Assembly: GCF_014333445.1 (NCBI RefSeq) | Contig: NZ_JACRYU010000015.1 | Span: forward strand, 1 to 51,677 | DNA: 51,677 nucleotides | DNA from: Terrisporobacter mayombei | GTDB lineage: Bacteria > Bacillota > Clostridia > Peptostreptococcales > Peptostreptococcaceae | Direction of reading: 5' to 3' | In this document: positions 1 to 9,391 of the stretch, piece by piece | Numbering within the stretch: position 1 is the first letter of the stretch | Layout: every line of letters starts with the position of its first letter | Position numbers and translations under genes: made by a program | Notes under the pieces: generated by a model | Told to the model about the DNA's origin: nothing | Database searches by the model: none | Seen by the model: the letters and a program-made list of their open reading frames with translations, nothing else

Positions 1-108
1 TTTATAATTTCGTTAGGCTTGTTTGCCATGCAAATTTTTAAAGATATGAAACTTAATTTAACCTATCGGTTTATTTATCAATTCGAGAATGATTCTCATC
101 ATATCTAA
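1..108 (+). CDS. C-terminal fragment of an unidentified protein (window edge)
   Basis: A plus-strand frame is open from base 1 to a TAA at 106-108. It reads FIISLGLFAMQIFKDMKLNL, then a polar tail ending ENDSHHI. The first ten residues are hydrophobic, so this may be the last membrane helix and tail of a membrane protein whose body lies left of the window. The stretch is short and its codon use cannot be judged, so a chance open frame is possible. No family is recognised. Confidence 0.35.
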   Translation, partial: FIISLGLFAMQIFKDMKLNLTYRFIYQFENDSHHI

Positions 109-220
109 TTAACAAAACCAATGAATCAATATAGATAACAAATAATTAGTCTATAAATTTAATTATAGTAAAGTCCCAAACAATATGGAACTAAATTTTA
201 CAAACTCTACTATAAATACA

Positions 221-260
221 TTATTATATTAATTTATACATATATAAATTAATATAATAA
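221..260. repeat. AT-only inverted repeat (18-bp arms)
   Basis: TTATTATATTAATTTATA at 221-238 is followed by CATA and its exact reverse complement at 243-260. The element has almost no GC, so it could extrude as a cruciform or simply be a product of base composition. It lies between the edge fragment and the terminator of the cobalamin operon. The rest of 109-284 shows no gene. Confidence 0.6.
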
Positions 261-284
261 AAATAATAATTGCATATATAATTA

Positions 285-343
285 AAGAGATTGTCTTAAA
301 ATAATTTAATTAGAATAAAATTATTTTCTAAGACAACCTCTTA
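285..343 (-). terminator. Terminator at the end of the cobalamin operon
   Basis: Reading the minus strand, a long hairpin pairs AGAGGTTGTCTTA plus AAAATAATTT with their complement, closing with CTCTTTAAT. It begins 8 bases after the stop of the last operon gene. The U-tract is short but the stem is long, and the inverted repeat would also work for plus-strand transcripts. Confidence 0.65.
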
Positions 344-351
344 CTTAGTTA

Positions 352-996
352 CTATATAATTAAAGATCCATAATTATCTTTAATCTCTATATTTTCACAT
401 TTAATATTTATTTTATTATTAAAAATAGGTCCATCAACTACAAAAGTATGATATTCTCCATTCTCACCGCATACATCAGCTCCAGTTTCTTTTATTTTTT
501 TAACTAAATCTTTTGTTAAAGTTTTTCCTAAGAAATCTGAGCTTATATAATCTAAGTTAACTTTTTTTATTATAGCTTTGAAACCACTTTCAATATTTTC
601 ATAAACTAATTTTTCTCTATCTTCTTGCCATAGGGGGAATTCATATTTTAAACCTGAGTTCTCAGCTCTATCAACCCCCCACTGTCTATGTAGTTCAATA
701 TCTATATCACCATATACAACAGATTCAGCTCCCATTTCTTTTGCAACTCTAAGCTTCTCTTCGAATCTATCCTCATATTCTGATACATCACATTCCACAT
801 ATATAATAGGTAAATCTAAACTTTGACTTACTTGTTCTAGTAAATCATAATTCAATCCATGAGTCCAAGACTCTGTAGTTGATTTTTTTATAGTAGTTAA
901 AAGGGCTACTGGTTTACATCCTTCTTTAATTTTTCTATACATTGCTAATATGCAATCCTTGCCACCACTATATGATAAAACAAATTTATTGCTCAT
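352..996 (-). CDS. DUF71/COG2102 PP-loop ATP pyrophosphatase, B12-associated
   Basis: The 214-residue protein opens with the PP-loop SYSGGKDC (residues 8-15) typical of adenine-nucleotide alpha hydrolases related to diphthine-ammonia ligase (Dph6). The second family motif appears as GENGEYHTFVVDGP near residue 177. Bacteria do not make diphthamide, and comparative genomics has tied a bacterial subgroup of this family to B12 metabolism or salvage. Its position as last gene of this operon, 35 bases after hemB, supports that link. The start is ATG at 996 behind GGAGGGAAGATT. The reaction is unknown; an ATP-dependent amidation or amide exchange on a corrinoid is a guess from the family chemistry. 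Confidence 0.85.
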   Translation of the reverse strand: MSNKFVLSYSGGKDCILAMYRKIKEGCKPVALLTTIKKSTTESWTHGLNYDLLEQVSQSLDLPIIYVECDVSEYEDRFEEKLRVAKEMGAESVVYGDIDIELHRQWGVDRAENSGLKYEFPLWQEDREKLVYENIESGFKAIIKKVNLDYISSDFLGKTLTKDLVKKIKETGADVCGENGEYHTFVVDGPIFNNKINIKCENIEIKDNYGSLII

Positions 997-1031
997 AATC
1001 TTCCCTCCACTTGTCTTATCACTTATAATAA

Positions 1032-2006
1032 CTAATTATTTTTTAACATTCTAGCTAAGTCCTTAGCAAAATAAGTGATTATTATAGTTGCTCCTGCTCT
1101 TTTTATAGACATAACAGCTTCATATATAGCACTTTCATTTAATAATCCTTGTTTAACAGCTAATTTTAACATTGAATATTCTCCACTTACATTATAAGCT
1201 GCTATAGGCATATTATAGTTGTCTTTGAATCTTCTAATTACATCTAAATAAGATAGAGCTGGTTTTACCATTATGATATCAGCTCCTTCTTGAATATCTA
1301 ATTCTGCTTCTATCATAGCTTCATTTGAATTTGCTGGATCCATTTGATATGTTTTTCTATCTCCAAATGCTGGTGCTGAATTTGCAGCTTCTCTAAATGG
1401 TCCATAAAATGATGATGCATATTTCGCACTATAAGCCATTATAGCCACATTTTCGTATCCATTTTCATCTAAAGCATTTCTTATTGCTCCAATTCTTCCA
1501 TCCATCATATCAGATGGAGCAACCATATCAGCTCCAGCTTTTGCATAGCTTAAAGATATTTTAGCAAGATACTCTAAAGTTTTATCATTATCCACATATC
1601 CAGTTTCAGTTAATATACCACAGTGTCCATGGCTTGTATATTCACACATACAAACGTCACATATTACATCCATTTCAGGATTTATTTCTTTTATTTTTCT
1701 CACTGCTCTTTGTAAGCATCCATCATCATTAAATGCTTCACTACCACAGCAATCTTTTTTATGATCATCTGGTACACCAAATAATAATACGTGTTCAATA
1801 CCAAGTTCAGTTAATTCATTTATTTCATCTTCTAATTTATCTACTGAAAAATGATAAACACCTTCCATAGAAGATATTTCTCTTTTTATATTTTCCCCAT
1901 CAACTATGAATAAAGGATATATTAAATCTTCCACTTGAACCTTTGTTTCTCTCACTAAGTTTCTTATAGCTCTTGTACTTCTTAACCTTCTTGGTCTTTT
2001 TAACAT
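1032..2006 (-). CDS. hemB: Porphobilinogen synthase (delta-aminolevulinate dehydratase)
   Basis: This cytoplasmic enzyme condenses two 5-aminolevulinates into porphobilinogen, the first pyrrole of heme, siroheme and B12. The 324-residue length is normal. The zinc-binding cysteines C119, C121 and C129 sit in CDVCMCEYTSHGHCG, so it is the zinc-dependent type. The Schiff-base lysines are K195 (YSAKYAS) and K248 (IMVKPA). A run of six Gs provides the ribosome binding site before ATG 2006. It lies 11 bases after cobA-hemD. hemA and hemL, which would supply its substrate, are absent from the window. Confidence 0.97.
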   Translation of the reverse strand: MLKRPRRLRSTRAIRNLVRETKVQVEDLIYPLFIVDGENIKREISSMEGVYHFSVDKLEDEINELTELGIEHVLLFGVPDDHKKDCCGSEAFNDDGCLQRAVRKIKEINPEMDVICDVCMCEYTSHGHCGILTETGYVDNDKTLEYLAKISLSYAKAGADMVAPSDMMDGRIGAIRNALDENGYENVAIMAYSAKYASSFYGPFREAANSAPAFGDRKTYQMDPANSNEAMIEAELDIQEGADIIMVKPALSYLDVIRRFKDNYNMPIAAYNVSGEYSMLKLAVKQGLLNESAIYEAVMSIKRAGATIIITYFAKDLARMLKNN

Positions 2007-2017
2007 AATAATCCCCC

Positions 2018-3535
2018 CTAATTTAATACTAATTCTTGTGATATTGCAGCTATCATACTATCAATTGTAGCTTCTTCTGATTCTCTATAAACTTTTAAAC
2101 CAAATTCTTCTATGGTTTTTGTTGTTATTGGACCAATAGAAATAATTTTTAAATCATTTAGTTTATTTAAATTTTCTTTTCCAATTAATGTTATAAAGTT
2201 TTTAACTGTTGAAGAGCTAGCAAAAGTAATATAATCAAGTTCTTCACTTTGTATAATTTTTAGTGCTTCATCTTTTTTTGAATAATCAATTACTGATTCA
2301 TAAGTGATGACTTCTTTTACACTGCAACTTTCACTTAATTTATTAATTATAAAATCTCTAGCATTTTTTGCTCTTGGTATTAAAATTCTATCATTTTCAT
2401 TTACTAAATCTTTCAATTCTTCGTAAAGCCCTTCTGCAACATATTTTTTTGGCACTATATCAGGATTTATACCTCTACTTTTAATATACTTTGCAGTCTC
2501 TGATCCAACAGCGCATATTTTTATGTTATAAAGAGCTCTACAGTCATACCCCATTTCATTTAATTTATCAAAGAATATTTCTACCGCATTTTTGCTGCTA
2601 AAGATAATATAAGAATAAGCTTGAATTTGTTTTATTTCATTTTCTAACTCAATATTGTTCTCTATTTTTTCAATTTTTATAGTCGGTATTTCTATTGGAT
2701 TTCCACCCATATCATTGATTTTTTCAACTAAAGAACTGCTTTGTGTTCTACATCTAGTTACAACTATATTTTTACCAAATAAAGGTTTTTCCTCAAAGAA
2801 ATTTAGCTTATTTCTAAGATTTACCACACTCCCCACTACTATTAATGTCGGCGGCTTAATTTCTTCATTTATAGCAACTTCATAAGCATTCTCTAGAGTG
2901 GCTGTGATAACTTTTTGGTTATATCTTGTTGCCCAACTTACAAATGCTACAGGAGTGTTTTTATCTTTCCCCTCTTTAATTAAGTTTTCACTTATACTTT
3001 TTAAATTAGCAATTCCCATTAAAAATACTAACGTACCTTTAACATTAGCTAATGCATTCCAATTTATTTCCTTAGTTTCTTTTCCATCTTTTCTAGGATG
3101 TCCTGTTATTACATGAAATGATGAAGCATGGTCTCTATGAGTTATAGGAATCCCTGCATAACACAACCCTCCAATAGGAGATGTTATTCCTGGTATAACT
3201 TCAAAATCAATTCCCTCATCTCTAAGAAGTTCTGCTTCTTCTCCACCTCTTCCAAATACATAGGGATCTCCACCTTTTAATCTAACTACAACCTTACCTT
3301 CTAATGCTCTATCTGCTATTAATCTATTAATATCATCTTGTGGTAATAAGTGGTTACTAGATGCTTTACCTGCGTTTATAAATTCACAATCTTCCTTTGC
3401 TTCTTTTAAATAATTTACATTTGCTAATCTATCGTATACTATTACATCAGCTTTTTTTATACATTCTAAACCTTTAAGTGTTATAAGTTTATAATCTCCA
3501 GGCCCAGCACCTACTAAGTAAACTTTTCCATTCAT
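2018..3535 (-). CDS. cobA-hemD: Fused uroporphyrinogen-III C-methyltransferase / uroporphyrinogen-III synthase
   Basis: A bifunctional protein of about 505 residues. The N-terminal half is a SUMT methyltransferase (VYLVGAGPGD at the start, RLKGGDPYVFGRGGEE, then GIPITHRDHASS) making precorrin-2 from uroporphyrinogen III. The C-terminal half, from about residue 250, is HemD (VVTRCRTQSSSL, IIFSSKNAV, ITFASSSTVKNF), which cyclises hydroxymethylbilane. The start is placed at ATG 3535 because AAGGAG lies 10 bases upstream; ATGs further upstream would sit on or before that site. It lies between hemC and hemB, so one transcript makes precorrin-2 from aminolevulinate. The fusion is known in clostridia. 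Confidence 0.95.
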   Translation of the reverse strand: MNGKVYLVGAGPGDYKLITLKGLECIKKADVIVYDRLANVNYLKEAKEDCEFINAGKASSNHLLPQDDINRLIADRALEGKVVVRLKGGDPYVFGRGGEEAELLRDEGIDFEVIPGITSPIGGLCYAGIPITHRDHASSFHVITGHPRKDGKETKEINWNALANVKGTLVFLMGIANLKSISENLIKEGKDKNTPVAFVSWATRYNQKVITATLENAYEVAINEEIKPPTLIVVGSVVNLRNKLNFFEEKPLFGKNIVVTRCRTQSSSLVEKINDMGGNPIEIPTIKIEKIENNIELENEIKQIQAYSYIIFSSKNAVEIFFDKLNEMGYDCRALYNIKICAVGSETAKYIKSRGINPDIVPKKYVAEGLYEELKDLVNENDRILIPRAKNARDFIINKLSESCSVKEVITYESVIDYSKKDEALKIIQSEELDYITFASSSTVKNFITLIGKENLNKLNDLKIISIGPITTKTIEEFGLKVYRESEEATIDSMIAAISQELVLN

Positions 3536-3558
3536 GGTTTTCATACTCCTTAAATTCA

Positions 3559-4458
3559 CTATAACTTGTTATATTCTTCAATAACTTCTTTAGCCAAGTC
3601 ATATCCTATTCTATTAGCATCGCTTACTTTACCTTCTATAGATTTTACAACCAATTTTGTTCCATCTTCATTTCCATAAAGGCCTGTTAATGTTAATTTA
3701 TCATTATCAATTTCACAATAAGCACCCATTGGAACATGGCAACTTCCATTAACTCCAGTTAAAAATCCTCTTTCTGCTGACACTTGTATCTCTGTTGCTT
3801 CATCTTTGATATGAGAAATAATTTCTTCCATATATGAATCATTTTCTCTTATTTCTAGTGCAAGAGCTCCTTGTGCTGGAGCTGGTACCATTATATTAGT
3901 AGGCAAATAATAACTTATACGATTTTCTAAATCTGCCCTTAATAATCCTGCAGCTGCTAAAACAACTCCATCAAGGTTCTCATCTTCTATTTTTCTTATT
4001 CTCGTGTCAATATTACCTCTTATAGGTACTATTTCTAAATCTGGTCTATACTTAAGAAGTTGATATGTTCTTCTCTTACTTCCTGTTCCTATTTTTGCTC
4101 CCATAGGTAAATCTTCTATTGTGTTATACCCATCTTTAAGTACAAGTACATCTCTAGGATCTTCTCTTCTTGGTACACTTGCAAACTTTAATCCATCTGG
4201 AAGAACTGAAGGCATATCCTTCATACTATGTACCGCCAAATCTATTTCTTTATTTAAAAGCTGCTGCTCTATTTCTTTTGTAAATAGACCCTTATCACCT
4301 ATTTTATGTAAAGGCAAATGTGTTACTAAATCTCCCTTAGTTTTTATAACCTTAACTTCAAATTCAATCCCTGGGTTAACTTTTTTTAATGCTTCTACAA
4401 CCCAGTTAGTTTGAACAAGGGCTAATTTACTACCTCGTGTTCCAACTACTATCTTCAT
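3559..4458 (-). CDS. hemC: Hydroxymethylbilane synthase (porphobilinogen deaminase)
   Basis: The enzyme polymerises four porphobilinogens into hydroxymethylbilane. At 299 residues it is near family length. The dipyrromethane cofactor cysteine is C240 in NGSCHVPMGAYC. The catalytic aspartate lies in HSMKDMPS (D81), and the substrate-binding arginines are in GSKRR and RGNIDTRIRK. The start is ATG 4458 behind AAGGAGAAGTATT. A gap of about 117 bases separates it from cbiL, unusually long for this operon, and this gap holds a GC-rich repeat. Its product feeds HemD in the next gene. Confidence 0.97.
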   Translation of the reverse strand: MKIVVGTRGSKLALVQTNWVVEALKKVNPGIEFEVKVIKTKGDLVTHLPLHKIGDKGLFTKEIEQQLLNKEIDLAVHSMKDMPSVLPDGLKFASVPRREDPRDVLVLKDGYNTIEDLPMGAKIGTGSKRRTYQLLKYRPDLEIVPIRGNIDTRIRKIEDENLDGVVLAAAGLLRADLENRISYYLPTNIMVPAPAQGALALEIRENDSYMEEIISHIKDEATEIQVSAERGFLTGVNGSCHVPMGAYCEIDNDKLTLTGLYGNEDGTKLVVKSIEGKVSDANRIGYDLAKEVIEEYNKL

Positions 4459-4501
4459 AATACTTCTCCTTATTTTATAGGAATTCTAGTTTTGATAAAA
4501 A

Positions 4502-4570
4502 GTTCGCTTAGCTTAAGCCACTGCGCGGGCGCTCCACTTCATGTCGCCAACGACTGCGTCCGTTGCTCAA
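4502..4570 (-). repeat. Dispersed GC-rich repeat, copy 1 (cbiL-hemC gap)
   Basis: Read on the minus strand the element starts TTGAGCAACGGACGCAG, continues TCGTTGGCGACATGAAG, and ends AGCGAAC. It is far richer in GC than its surroundings. Head and core match copies at 21549-21609 and 49904-49946, all in the same orientation. AACGGAC with GTCGTT can form a short hairpin. This copy carries about 25 extra GC-rich bases (GAGCGCCCGCGCAGTGGC) before the tail. Confidence 0.75.
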
Positions 4571-4575
4571 AAATA

Positions 4576-5283
4576 TTATCTCTTCTTATTATTTTTATTT
4601 ACTAATATGGTTGAAAAGTATGATATCTTCTCTTCAATATGATCATCCCTTAAATTAGTAAATACCTCTTCTTTTTCTTGTGATGAATTACTTACTAATA
4701 TAGCATGGTCAATTAAATCATATTTCTTTAATTTATCAATAATCATATGTATTCTCTTATAAACTTTCATTAAAACTATGCAATCATATTTTTCAAGAGC
4801 TTCATCAATTTTTTCTTCCTCCATTGTACAAGGAATTACGATAAGTGGATCTGTATCCATAACCAACGGAAAGTTTTGATTAGATGCTATATTGGAAAAT
4901 GATGAAATTCCAGGTATAGTTTCAACTTCTATATCTTCCATTAATCTTTCCATTACATATACATATGTACTATATATCATCGGGTCTCCTAATGTTACAA
5001 ATCCAACATCTTTACCACTTTTGACATCTTCTACTATTTCACTAGATACAGAGTTCCAAACTTGTATCTTTTCAGTTCCATTGAAATTCATTGGAAAATG
5101 TCTAGATTTAATTTGTAAATCTTTTGGTAAATATTTTGCAACTATTGATAATGCTAAGCTTTCTCCACCTTTTTTAGATTCTGGAGTATATAATATATCT
5201 ATATTTTGTAGTGTCTCTACTGCTTTTACTGTTACTAATGAACTATCACCAGGTCCAGTTCCTATTCCATAAAATTTTGCCAT
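4576..5283 (-). CDS. cbiL: Cobalt-precorrin-2 C20-methyltransferase
   Basis: A SAM-dependent tetrapyrrole methylase of 235 residues that adds the C20 methyl group to cobalt-factor/precorrin-2. The N-terminus KFYGIGTGPGDSSLVT and the FVTLGDPMIYSTYVYV segment are CobI/CbiL hallmarks. ATG 5283 is chosen over the longer frame because GGAGGAAAGAGAC lies directly upstream and it starts 17 bases after the cbiK stop. It acts right after CbiK inserts cobalt. It is followed by the repeat-bearing gap before hemC. Confidence 0.95.
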   Translation of the reverse strand: MAKFYGIGTGPGDSSLVTVKAVETLQNIDILYTPESKKGGESLALSIVAKYLPKDLQIKSRHFPMNFNGTEKIQVWNSVSSEIVEDVKSGKDVGFVTLGDPMIYSTYVYVMERLMEDIEVETIPGISSFSNIASNQNFPLVMDTDPLIVIPCTMEEEKIDEALEKYDCIVLMKVYKRIHMIIDKLKKYDLIDHAILVSNSSQEKEEVFTNLRDDHIEEKISYFSTILVNKNNKKR

Positions 5284-5300
5284 GTCTCTTTCCTCCAATA

Positions 5301-6095
5301 TTAAATACTTACTTCTTGTAAATCTCTCATACAATCTAAAGCATGATTTGCAAATTTACCTTGTATATATGGATTTTCTCCAAGTCCCTTTAAATGAACT
5401 TTTACCTTAAATCCTTCATTTTCTAAAATAGTTTTCCATGAATCTTCTTCATCACTTGCCATATCATTTATAGCATGATCTCCTGCTACTAGCATAAATG
5501 GCATTAAATCTACTGTTTTTATATCTCTTTCTTTTAAGTTTTTAATAACTTGTTCTATCTCTGGGTATCCTTCAACAGTACCAACAAATACGTTCATTCC
5601 ATAATCTCTAAACATATACTCTATTGCTGGATAAGCAGAATGACTCTCATGCTCAGTTCCATGCCCCATAAATACTACAGCTTCGTCTATTTCCATTTTA
5701 TCAACATCTTGCTTTACTGCTAAAACTGTTTCTCTATAATCATTTATATAAGTTAATAAAGGTCTTCCAAGTGAAATTCTATCAAATTTATCTTTATAAC
5801 TTTCTACTGTATCTTTAAGTTTGTTATATTCTTCTCCACATATGATATGAAGTGATTGAACTATAACTTCTTCATAACCATCATGATAAAGCCTGTCTAA
5901 AGCTTGTATAGGGTTATCAATTATTATGTTATCCCTTTTTCTTAATTTATTTATTATCATGTTTGAAGTAAATGCTCTATAAAAATCATACCCTTCAAAT
6001 TTTTCTTTTATTTTATTTTCACACGGTTCTATTGTTTTTTTCCTTGTTTCATGATAGCTCGTACCGAAACTCACTACCAATACTGCCTTTTTCAT
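5301..6095 (-). CDS. cbiK: Sirohydrochlorin cobaltochelatase, anaerobic CbiK type
   Basis: It inserts Co2+ into sirohydrochlorin, the committing step of the oxygen-independent pathway. The 264-residue protein starts KKAVLVVSFGTSYHETRKKT, the CbiK signature. The metal-site histidines are in FMGHGTEHESH (about residue 145) and MLVAGDHAINDMAS (about 207). No signal peptide is visible, so it is cytoplasmic, unlike some periplasmic CbiK proteins. ATG 6095 follows GAGGAGATAGATATT. Its presence shows that the pathway is the early-cobalt route. Confidence 0.96.
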   Translation of the reverse strand: MKKAVLVVSFGTSYHETRKKTIEPCENKIKEKFEGYDFYRAFTSNMIINKLRKRDNIIIDNPIQALDRLYHDGYEEVIVQSLHIICGEEYNKLKDTVESYKDKFDRISLGRPLLTYINDYRETVLAVKQDVDKMEIDEAVVFMGHGTEHESHSAYPAIEYMFRDYGMNVFVGTVEGYPEIEQVIKNLKERDIKTVDLMPFMLVAGDHAINDMASDEEDSWKTILENEGFKVKVHLKGLGENPYIQGKFANHALDCMRDLQEVSI

Positions 6096-6122
6096 AATAT
6101 CTATCTCCTCGTCAAAATAAGT

Positions 6123-6869
6123 CTATAATAAAACTTTTAACTCTTCTATATTTCCTACTTTATTTGGATAATTTATGCCTTTTCTTTTTATAATGATTAC
6201 TGGTATATTTAATCTTTTACAAGCATTAACTTTTTCTAAGAAACCTCCTGCACTTCCACTTTCCTTAGTTATAACCAAATCAATCTTATACTGTCTATAT
6301 GTAACTTCATTCATTTCTTCAGAAAAAGGACCTTTCATAGCTATAATATTGTCTGCGTTAAATCCTATTTTCTCACAGTTTATTAGAACTTCACTTGTTG
6401 GTAATACCCTTGCAATCAAGTTTTTATCCTTTATCATTTCTTTATATAAATGAAGATTTTTGCTTCCTGTTCCAATAAATATGTTATTTCCTAAGTTATT
6501 TGCTACCTTGCAAGCTTCTTCAATATTGTCAACTATGTATTTGTTATCATAGTCTATTTTGTTTATTAAAGATTCTCTTTCAAATCTAAGGTAATCTATA
6601 TCTAAAATCTCACATGCTTTTATAGCATTGCTCGATACTTCAACTGCATAAGGATGTGTAGCATCTATAATCTTTGTTATATTATTTTCTTTTATATAAT
6701 CAACCATATCTTCTATAGTTAACTTCTTTAATAGTACATTATCTGTACACTTTCTTGCTAATTCTTCTCCATAACTTGTCGTAACTGAAACAACGTAAGA
6801 TAATTTATATTGATTCAACAGATGGCATATTTCTATACTATCTGAAGTTCCACCTAAAACTAGAATCAT
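6123..6869 (-). CDS. cbiJ: Cobalt-precorrin-6A reductase
   Basis: This NAD(P)H-dependent enzyme reduces cobalt-precorrin-6A to 6B. The 248-residue protein has the family start ILVLGGTSDSIEICHLL, the DATHPYAVEVSSNA motif near residue 75, and a C-terminal KESGSAGGFLEKV segment typical of CobK/CbiJ. Its start overlaps the end of cbiH by four bases, indicating translational coupling. Family length is normal. Confidence 0.94.
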   Translation of the reverse strand: MILVLGGTSDSIEICHLLNQYKLSYVVSVTTSYGEELARKCTDNVLLKKLTIEDMVDYIKENNITKIIDATHPYAVEVSSNAIKACEILDIDYLRFERESLINKIDYDNKYIVDNIEEACKVANNLGNNIFIGTGSKNLHLYKEMIKDKNLIARVLPTSEVLINCEKIGFNADNIIAMKGPFSEEMNEVTYRQYKIDLVITKESGSAGGFLEKVNACKRLNIPVIIIKRKGINYPNKVGNIEELKVLL

Positions 6870-7591
6870 ATCTCGTATCCTCTTGGAGTTATCATTAAAT
6901 CATTTTCTATATAAGTTGCTTTGTTACCGATTATAACCATAGTTGTCATATCAACTCTTTCAAAATCCATAGTATCGAAAGTACATATGAATTTTTCTTC
7001 ATTTTCTCTACCTACATCTTTGACAATACCAACTGGTGTAGATCCATCTTTAAATTCACTCATAATTTTAAAAGCTGTAGCTAAGTGTTCGCTTCTTCCT
7101 TTACTCCTTGGATTATATAAACAAATCACAAAATCAGCTTCTGCTGCTAATCTTAGCCTTTTTTCTATAACTTCCCATGGAGTTAATAAATCACTTAAAC
7201 TTATATGACAAAAATCATGCATTATAGGAGCACCAAGAACTGCTGCTGCACCTATACTTGCAGTAACCCCTGGAACTACCTTAACTTTTATATCACATTT
7301 TTCTTTTGTGACTAATTCTAATATAAGGCCTGCCATTCCATAAATACCAGCATCTCCGCTACTTACTACAGCTACTTTTTTACCTGTTTTAGCTATTTCT
7401 ATAGCTTCCTTACATCTCTCTATTTCTTTTCTCATTCCATTTTGAACTACTTCTTTATTATGTATAAATTCTTTAATTAAATTTATATAAGTTTTATAAC
7501 CTACGATAACTTCAGCATCTTCAATTGATCTTATAGCTTCCTCCGTCATCATATTTTTACATCCAGGCCCTATACCTATAACATATATCAT
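6866..7591 (-). CDS. cbiH: Cobalt-precorrin-3B C17-methyltransferase
   Basis: A 241-residue SAM-dependent tetrapyrrole methylase that methylates C17 during ring contraction. Motifs are VIGIGPGCKNMMTEEA at the N-terminus, VVSSGDAGIYGMAGL near residue 75 and ICLYNPRSKGR near 155, the last typical of CobJ/CbiH. It overlaps cbiG upstream and cbiJ downstream by four bases each. The ring-contraction partner CbiG is directly upstream. Confidence 0.95.
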   Translation of the reverse strand: MIYVIGIGPGCKNMMTEEAIRSIEDAEVIVGYKTYINLIKEFIHNKEVVQNGMRKEIERCKEAIEIAKTGKKVAVVSSGDAGIYGMAGLILELVTKEKCDIKVKVVPGVTASIGAAAVLGAPIMHDFCHISLSDLLTPWEVIEKRLRLAAEADFVICLYNPRSKGRSEHLATAFKIMSEFKDGSTPVGIVKDVGRENEEKFICTFDTMDFERVDMTTMVIIGNKATYIENDLMITPRGYEI

Positions 7592-8649
7592 ATATCAATT
7601 CTCCCTATTGAAAATGTAATTCCCTTGTACTTATGTTTTTTTACAATCAGATTTCCATTGCTTAGTAAATGTGCAACTGGCTCTGCTACTGAATAAACTC
7701 CTACGCTTTTTTTTACCCATTCAGATTTATCATATAAGTAATCTACTTGTGATATTTCTTCTTTGGTAAAAATTTTAAAGGGAACTCTTAAATACTTACT
7801 AAGATTTAAAATTGCTTTCTCATCTTTTTTTACATCAATACTACCAATTTCTTTAATTGCATTTATATCAATATTTTGTTGTTCTAGAAAGTCAACTAAA
7901 GAATCTTTCATATATTCACTATCTGTATCTCTTCTACAACCAATACCAATTACAATATCTTTTGGTACAACTTTAATAATATTTTTATTGCTAAAATCTA
8001 AATTAGTATCAATACTTACCTTATTACTAATAACTACTATATTATCTATATCTTTTAGAGTATTTTTCTCATCTAACACAAATCCTCTAGTGTCTACAAG
8101 GTAATTTCCATCTACGAATAATCCAACTTTTTCATTGTTAACTATCATAGAATTAATCTTAAGAACATTATCTCTAAAATTATCAATATGAGCATTTAAT
8201 TTCTTTGCTATCATGTCTAAAGATGATTTTTCATTTACATCAGTAGCCGTTGTTATAACTGGATTTGAGTTAATTAAATCACTTATATATAAAGTCATCT
8301 CATTAGCACCACCCATATGACCACTAAGTAAACTGATTATATTTTTACCTTTTTCATCTGTCACCAGAATAGCTGGATCACTAAATTTACTAACAACTAA
8401 AGGTGCTATAGTTCTTATAACAATTCCTGTTGCCATAATGAAAATAATATAATCATATTGGTTAAAAATCTCTGGAACAAAATCTTTTAATCTTTTATTA
8501 ATATGAATAACATTAGTTTCATTTTCTACAATATCTCTTTTAATAAAGTATAAATCTGCATTTTTTATATTGTTTTTTATATTAAGTCCTAAAGATTTTC
8601 CATTTTGAGTTATAGATAATATAGCTATTTTTTTATCCTCTATATTCAT
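7588..8649 (-). CDS. cbiG: Cobalt-precorrin-5A hydrolase
   Basis: CbiG opens the delta-lactone of cobalt-precorrin-5A and releases acetaldehyde. The protein of about 353 residues shows the family blocks [31 protein letters not shown] near residue 110, and a C-terminal domain starting [13 protein letters not shown] 8649 is preferred over a frame start 18 bases upstream because AAGGAC lies at correct distance. It overlaps the end of cbiF by 17 bases. The N-terminal, linker and C-terminal (cobE-like) domains all appear intact. Confidence 0.94.
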   Translation of the reverse strand: MNIEDKKIAILSITQNGKSLGLNIKNNIKNADLYFIKRDIVENETNVIHINKRLKDFVPEIFNQYDYIIFIMATGIVIRTIAPLVVSKFSDPAILVTDEKGKNIISLLSGHMGGANEMTLYISDLINSNPVITTATDVNEKSSLDMIAKKLNAHIDNFRDNVLKINSMIVNNEKVGLFVDGNYLVDTRGFVLDEKNTLKDIDNIVVISNKVSIDTNLDFSNKNIIKVVPKDIVIGIGCRRDTDSEYMKDSLVDFLEQQNIDINAIKEIGSIDVKKDEKAILNLSKYLRVPFKIFTKEEISQVDYLYDKSEWVKKSVGVYSVAEPVAHLLSNGNLIVKKHKYKGITFSIGRIDI

Positions 8650-9391
8650 GAACAAAGTCCTTATCATATAGCTTTGAATTATTGTATTCTTTTCCTAAAA
8701 ACTCTCCAACCATTATTAAAGCAGTTTTTCTTATATTATTTTCTTTTACTTTTTGTGCTATATCTTCTAGTGTTCCTTTAACTATCTTCTCATCTGGCCA
8801 TGTTGCTTTATATACAACTGCTATTGGAGTAGTTTTTGCATATCCACCATCTATTAATTTTTCTACAACTTTTTCAATTTCTTGAACTGAAAGGAATATA
8901 ACCATAGATGTTTGATGTGCTGCAAAAGATTCAATAGATTCTTTAGGTGGCACTGGAGTTCTACCTTCCATTCTTGTTATGACAACACTTTGAGAAATTT
9001 CAGGTACTGTATACTCAACTCCTAAAGCTGATGACGCTCCTAAGAAAGAGCTAACTCCTGGTGTGCAATCATAATCTATATTTAACTTAGCTAAGTCTTC
9101 AACTTGCTCTCTTATAGATCCATATATTGAAAAGTCTCCTGTTTGAAGTCTTACAACTGACTTATTTTCTTTTATGCCTTTTTCCATTACTTCGATTATT
9201 TCTTCTAAATTCATGTAAGCACTGTCATGTATTTCGCAACCTTCTTTGCAATAATCAAGTAACTCTGGATTAACTAATGAACCTGCATATATTACTACAT
9301 CCGCATTAGATAATAATTTATATCCTTTTAAAGTTATTAATTCTTTATCTCCTGGTCCTGCTCCAACAAAATGTACTTTATTCATTTTCAT
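8633..9391 (-). CDS. cbiF: Cobalt-precorrin-4 C11-methyltransferase
   Basis: A 252-residue SAM-dependent methylase that acts on C11. It has [48 protein letters not shown] and the [20 protein letters not shown] block that identifies CobM/CbiF. Two ATGs (9391 and 9385) both lie behind AAAGGGG; the first is used. It overlaps the end of cbiT by 14 bases. Confidence 0.95.
   Translation of the reverse strand: MKMNKVHFVGAGPGDKELITLKGYKLLSNADVVIYAGSLVNPELLDYCKEGCEIHDSAYMNLEEIIEVMEKGIKENKSVVRLQTGDFSIYGSIREQVEDLAKLNIDYDCTPGVSSFLGASSALGVEYTVPEISQSVVITRMEGRTPVPPKESIESFAAHQTSMVIFLSVQEIEKVVEKLIDGGYAKTTPIAVVYKATWPDEKIVKGTLEDIAQKVKENNIRKTALIMVGEFLGKEYNNSKLYDKDFVHEYRG

Noticed and set aside
1..29. A minus-strand gene starting at ATG 29
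   Set aside because: No ribosome site precedes it and only nine codons are visible.
4502..4570. CRISPR or tandem array
   Set aside because: The repeats are single, widely spaced copies without regular spacers; no cas gene is present in the window.
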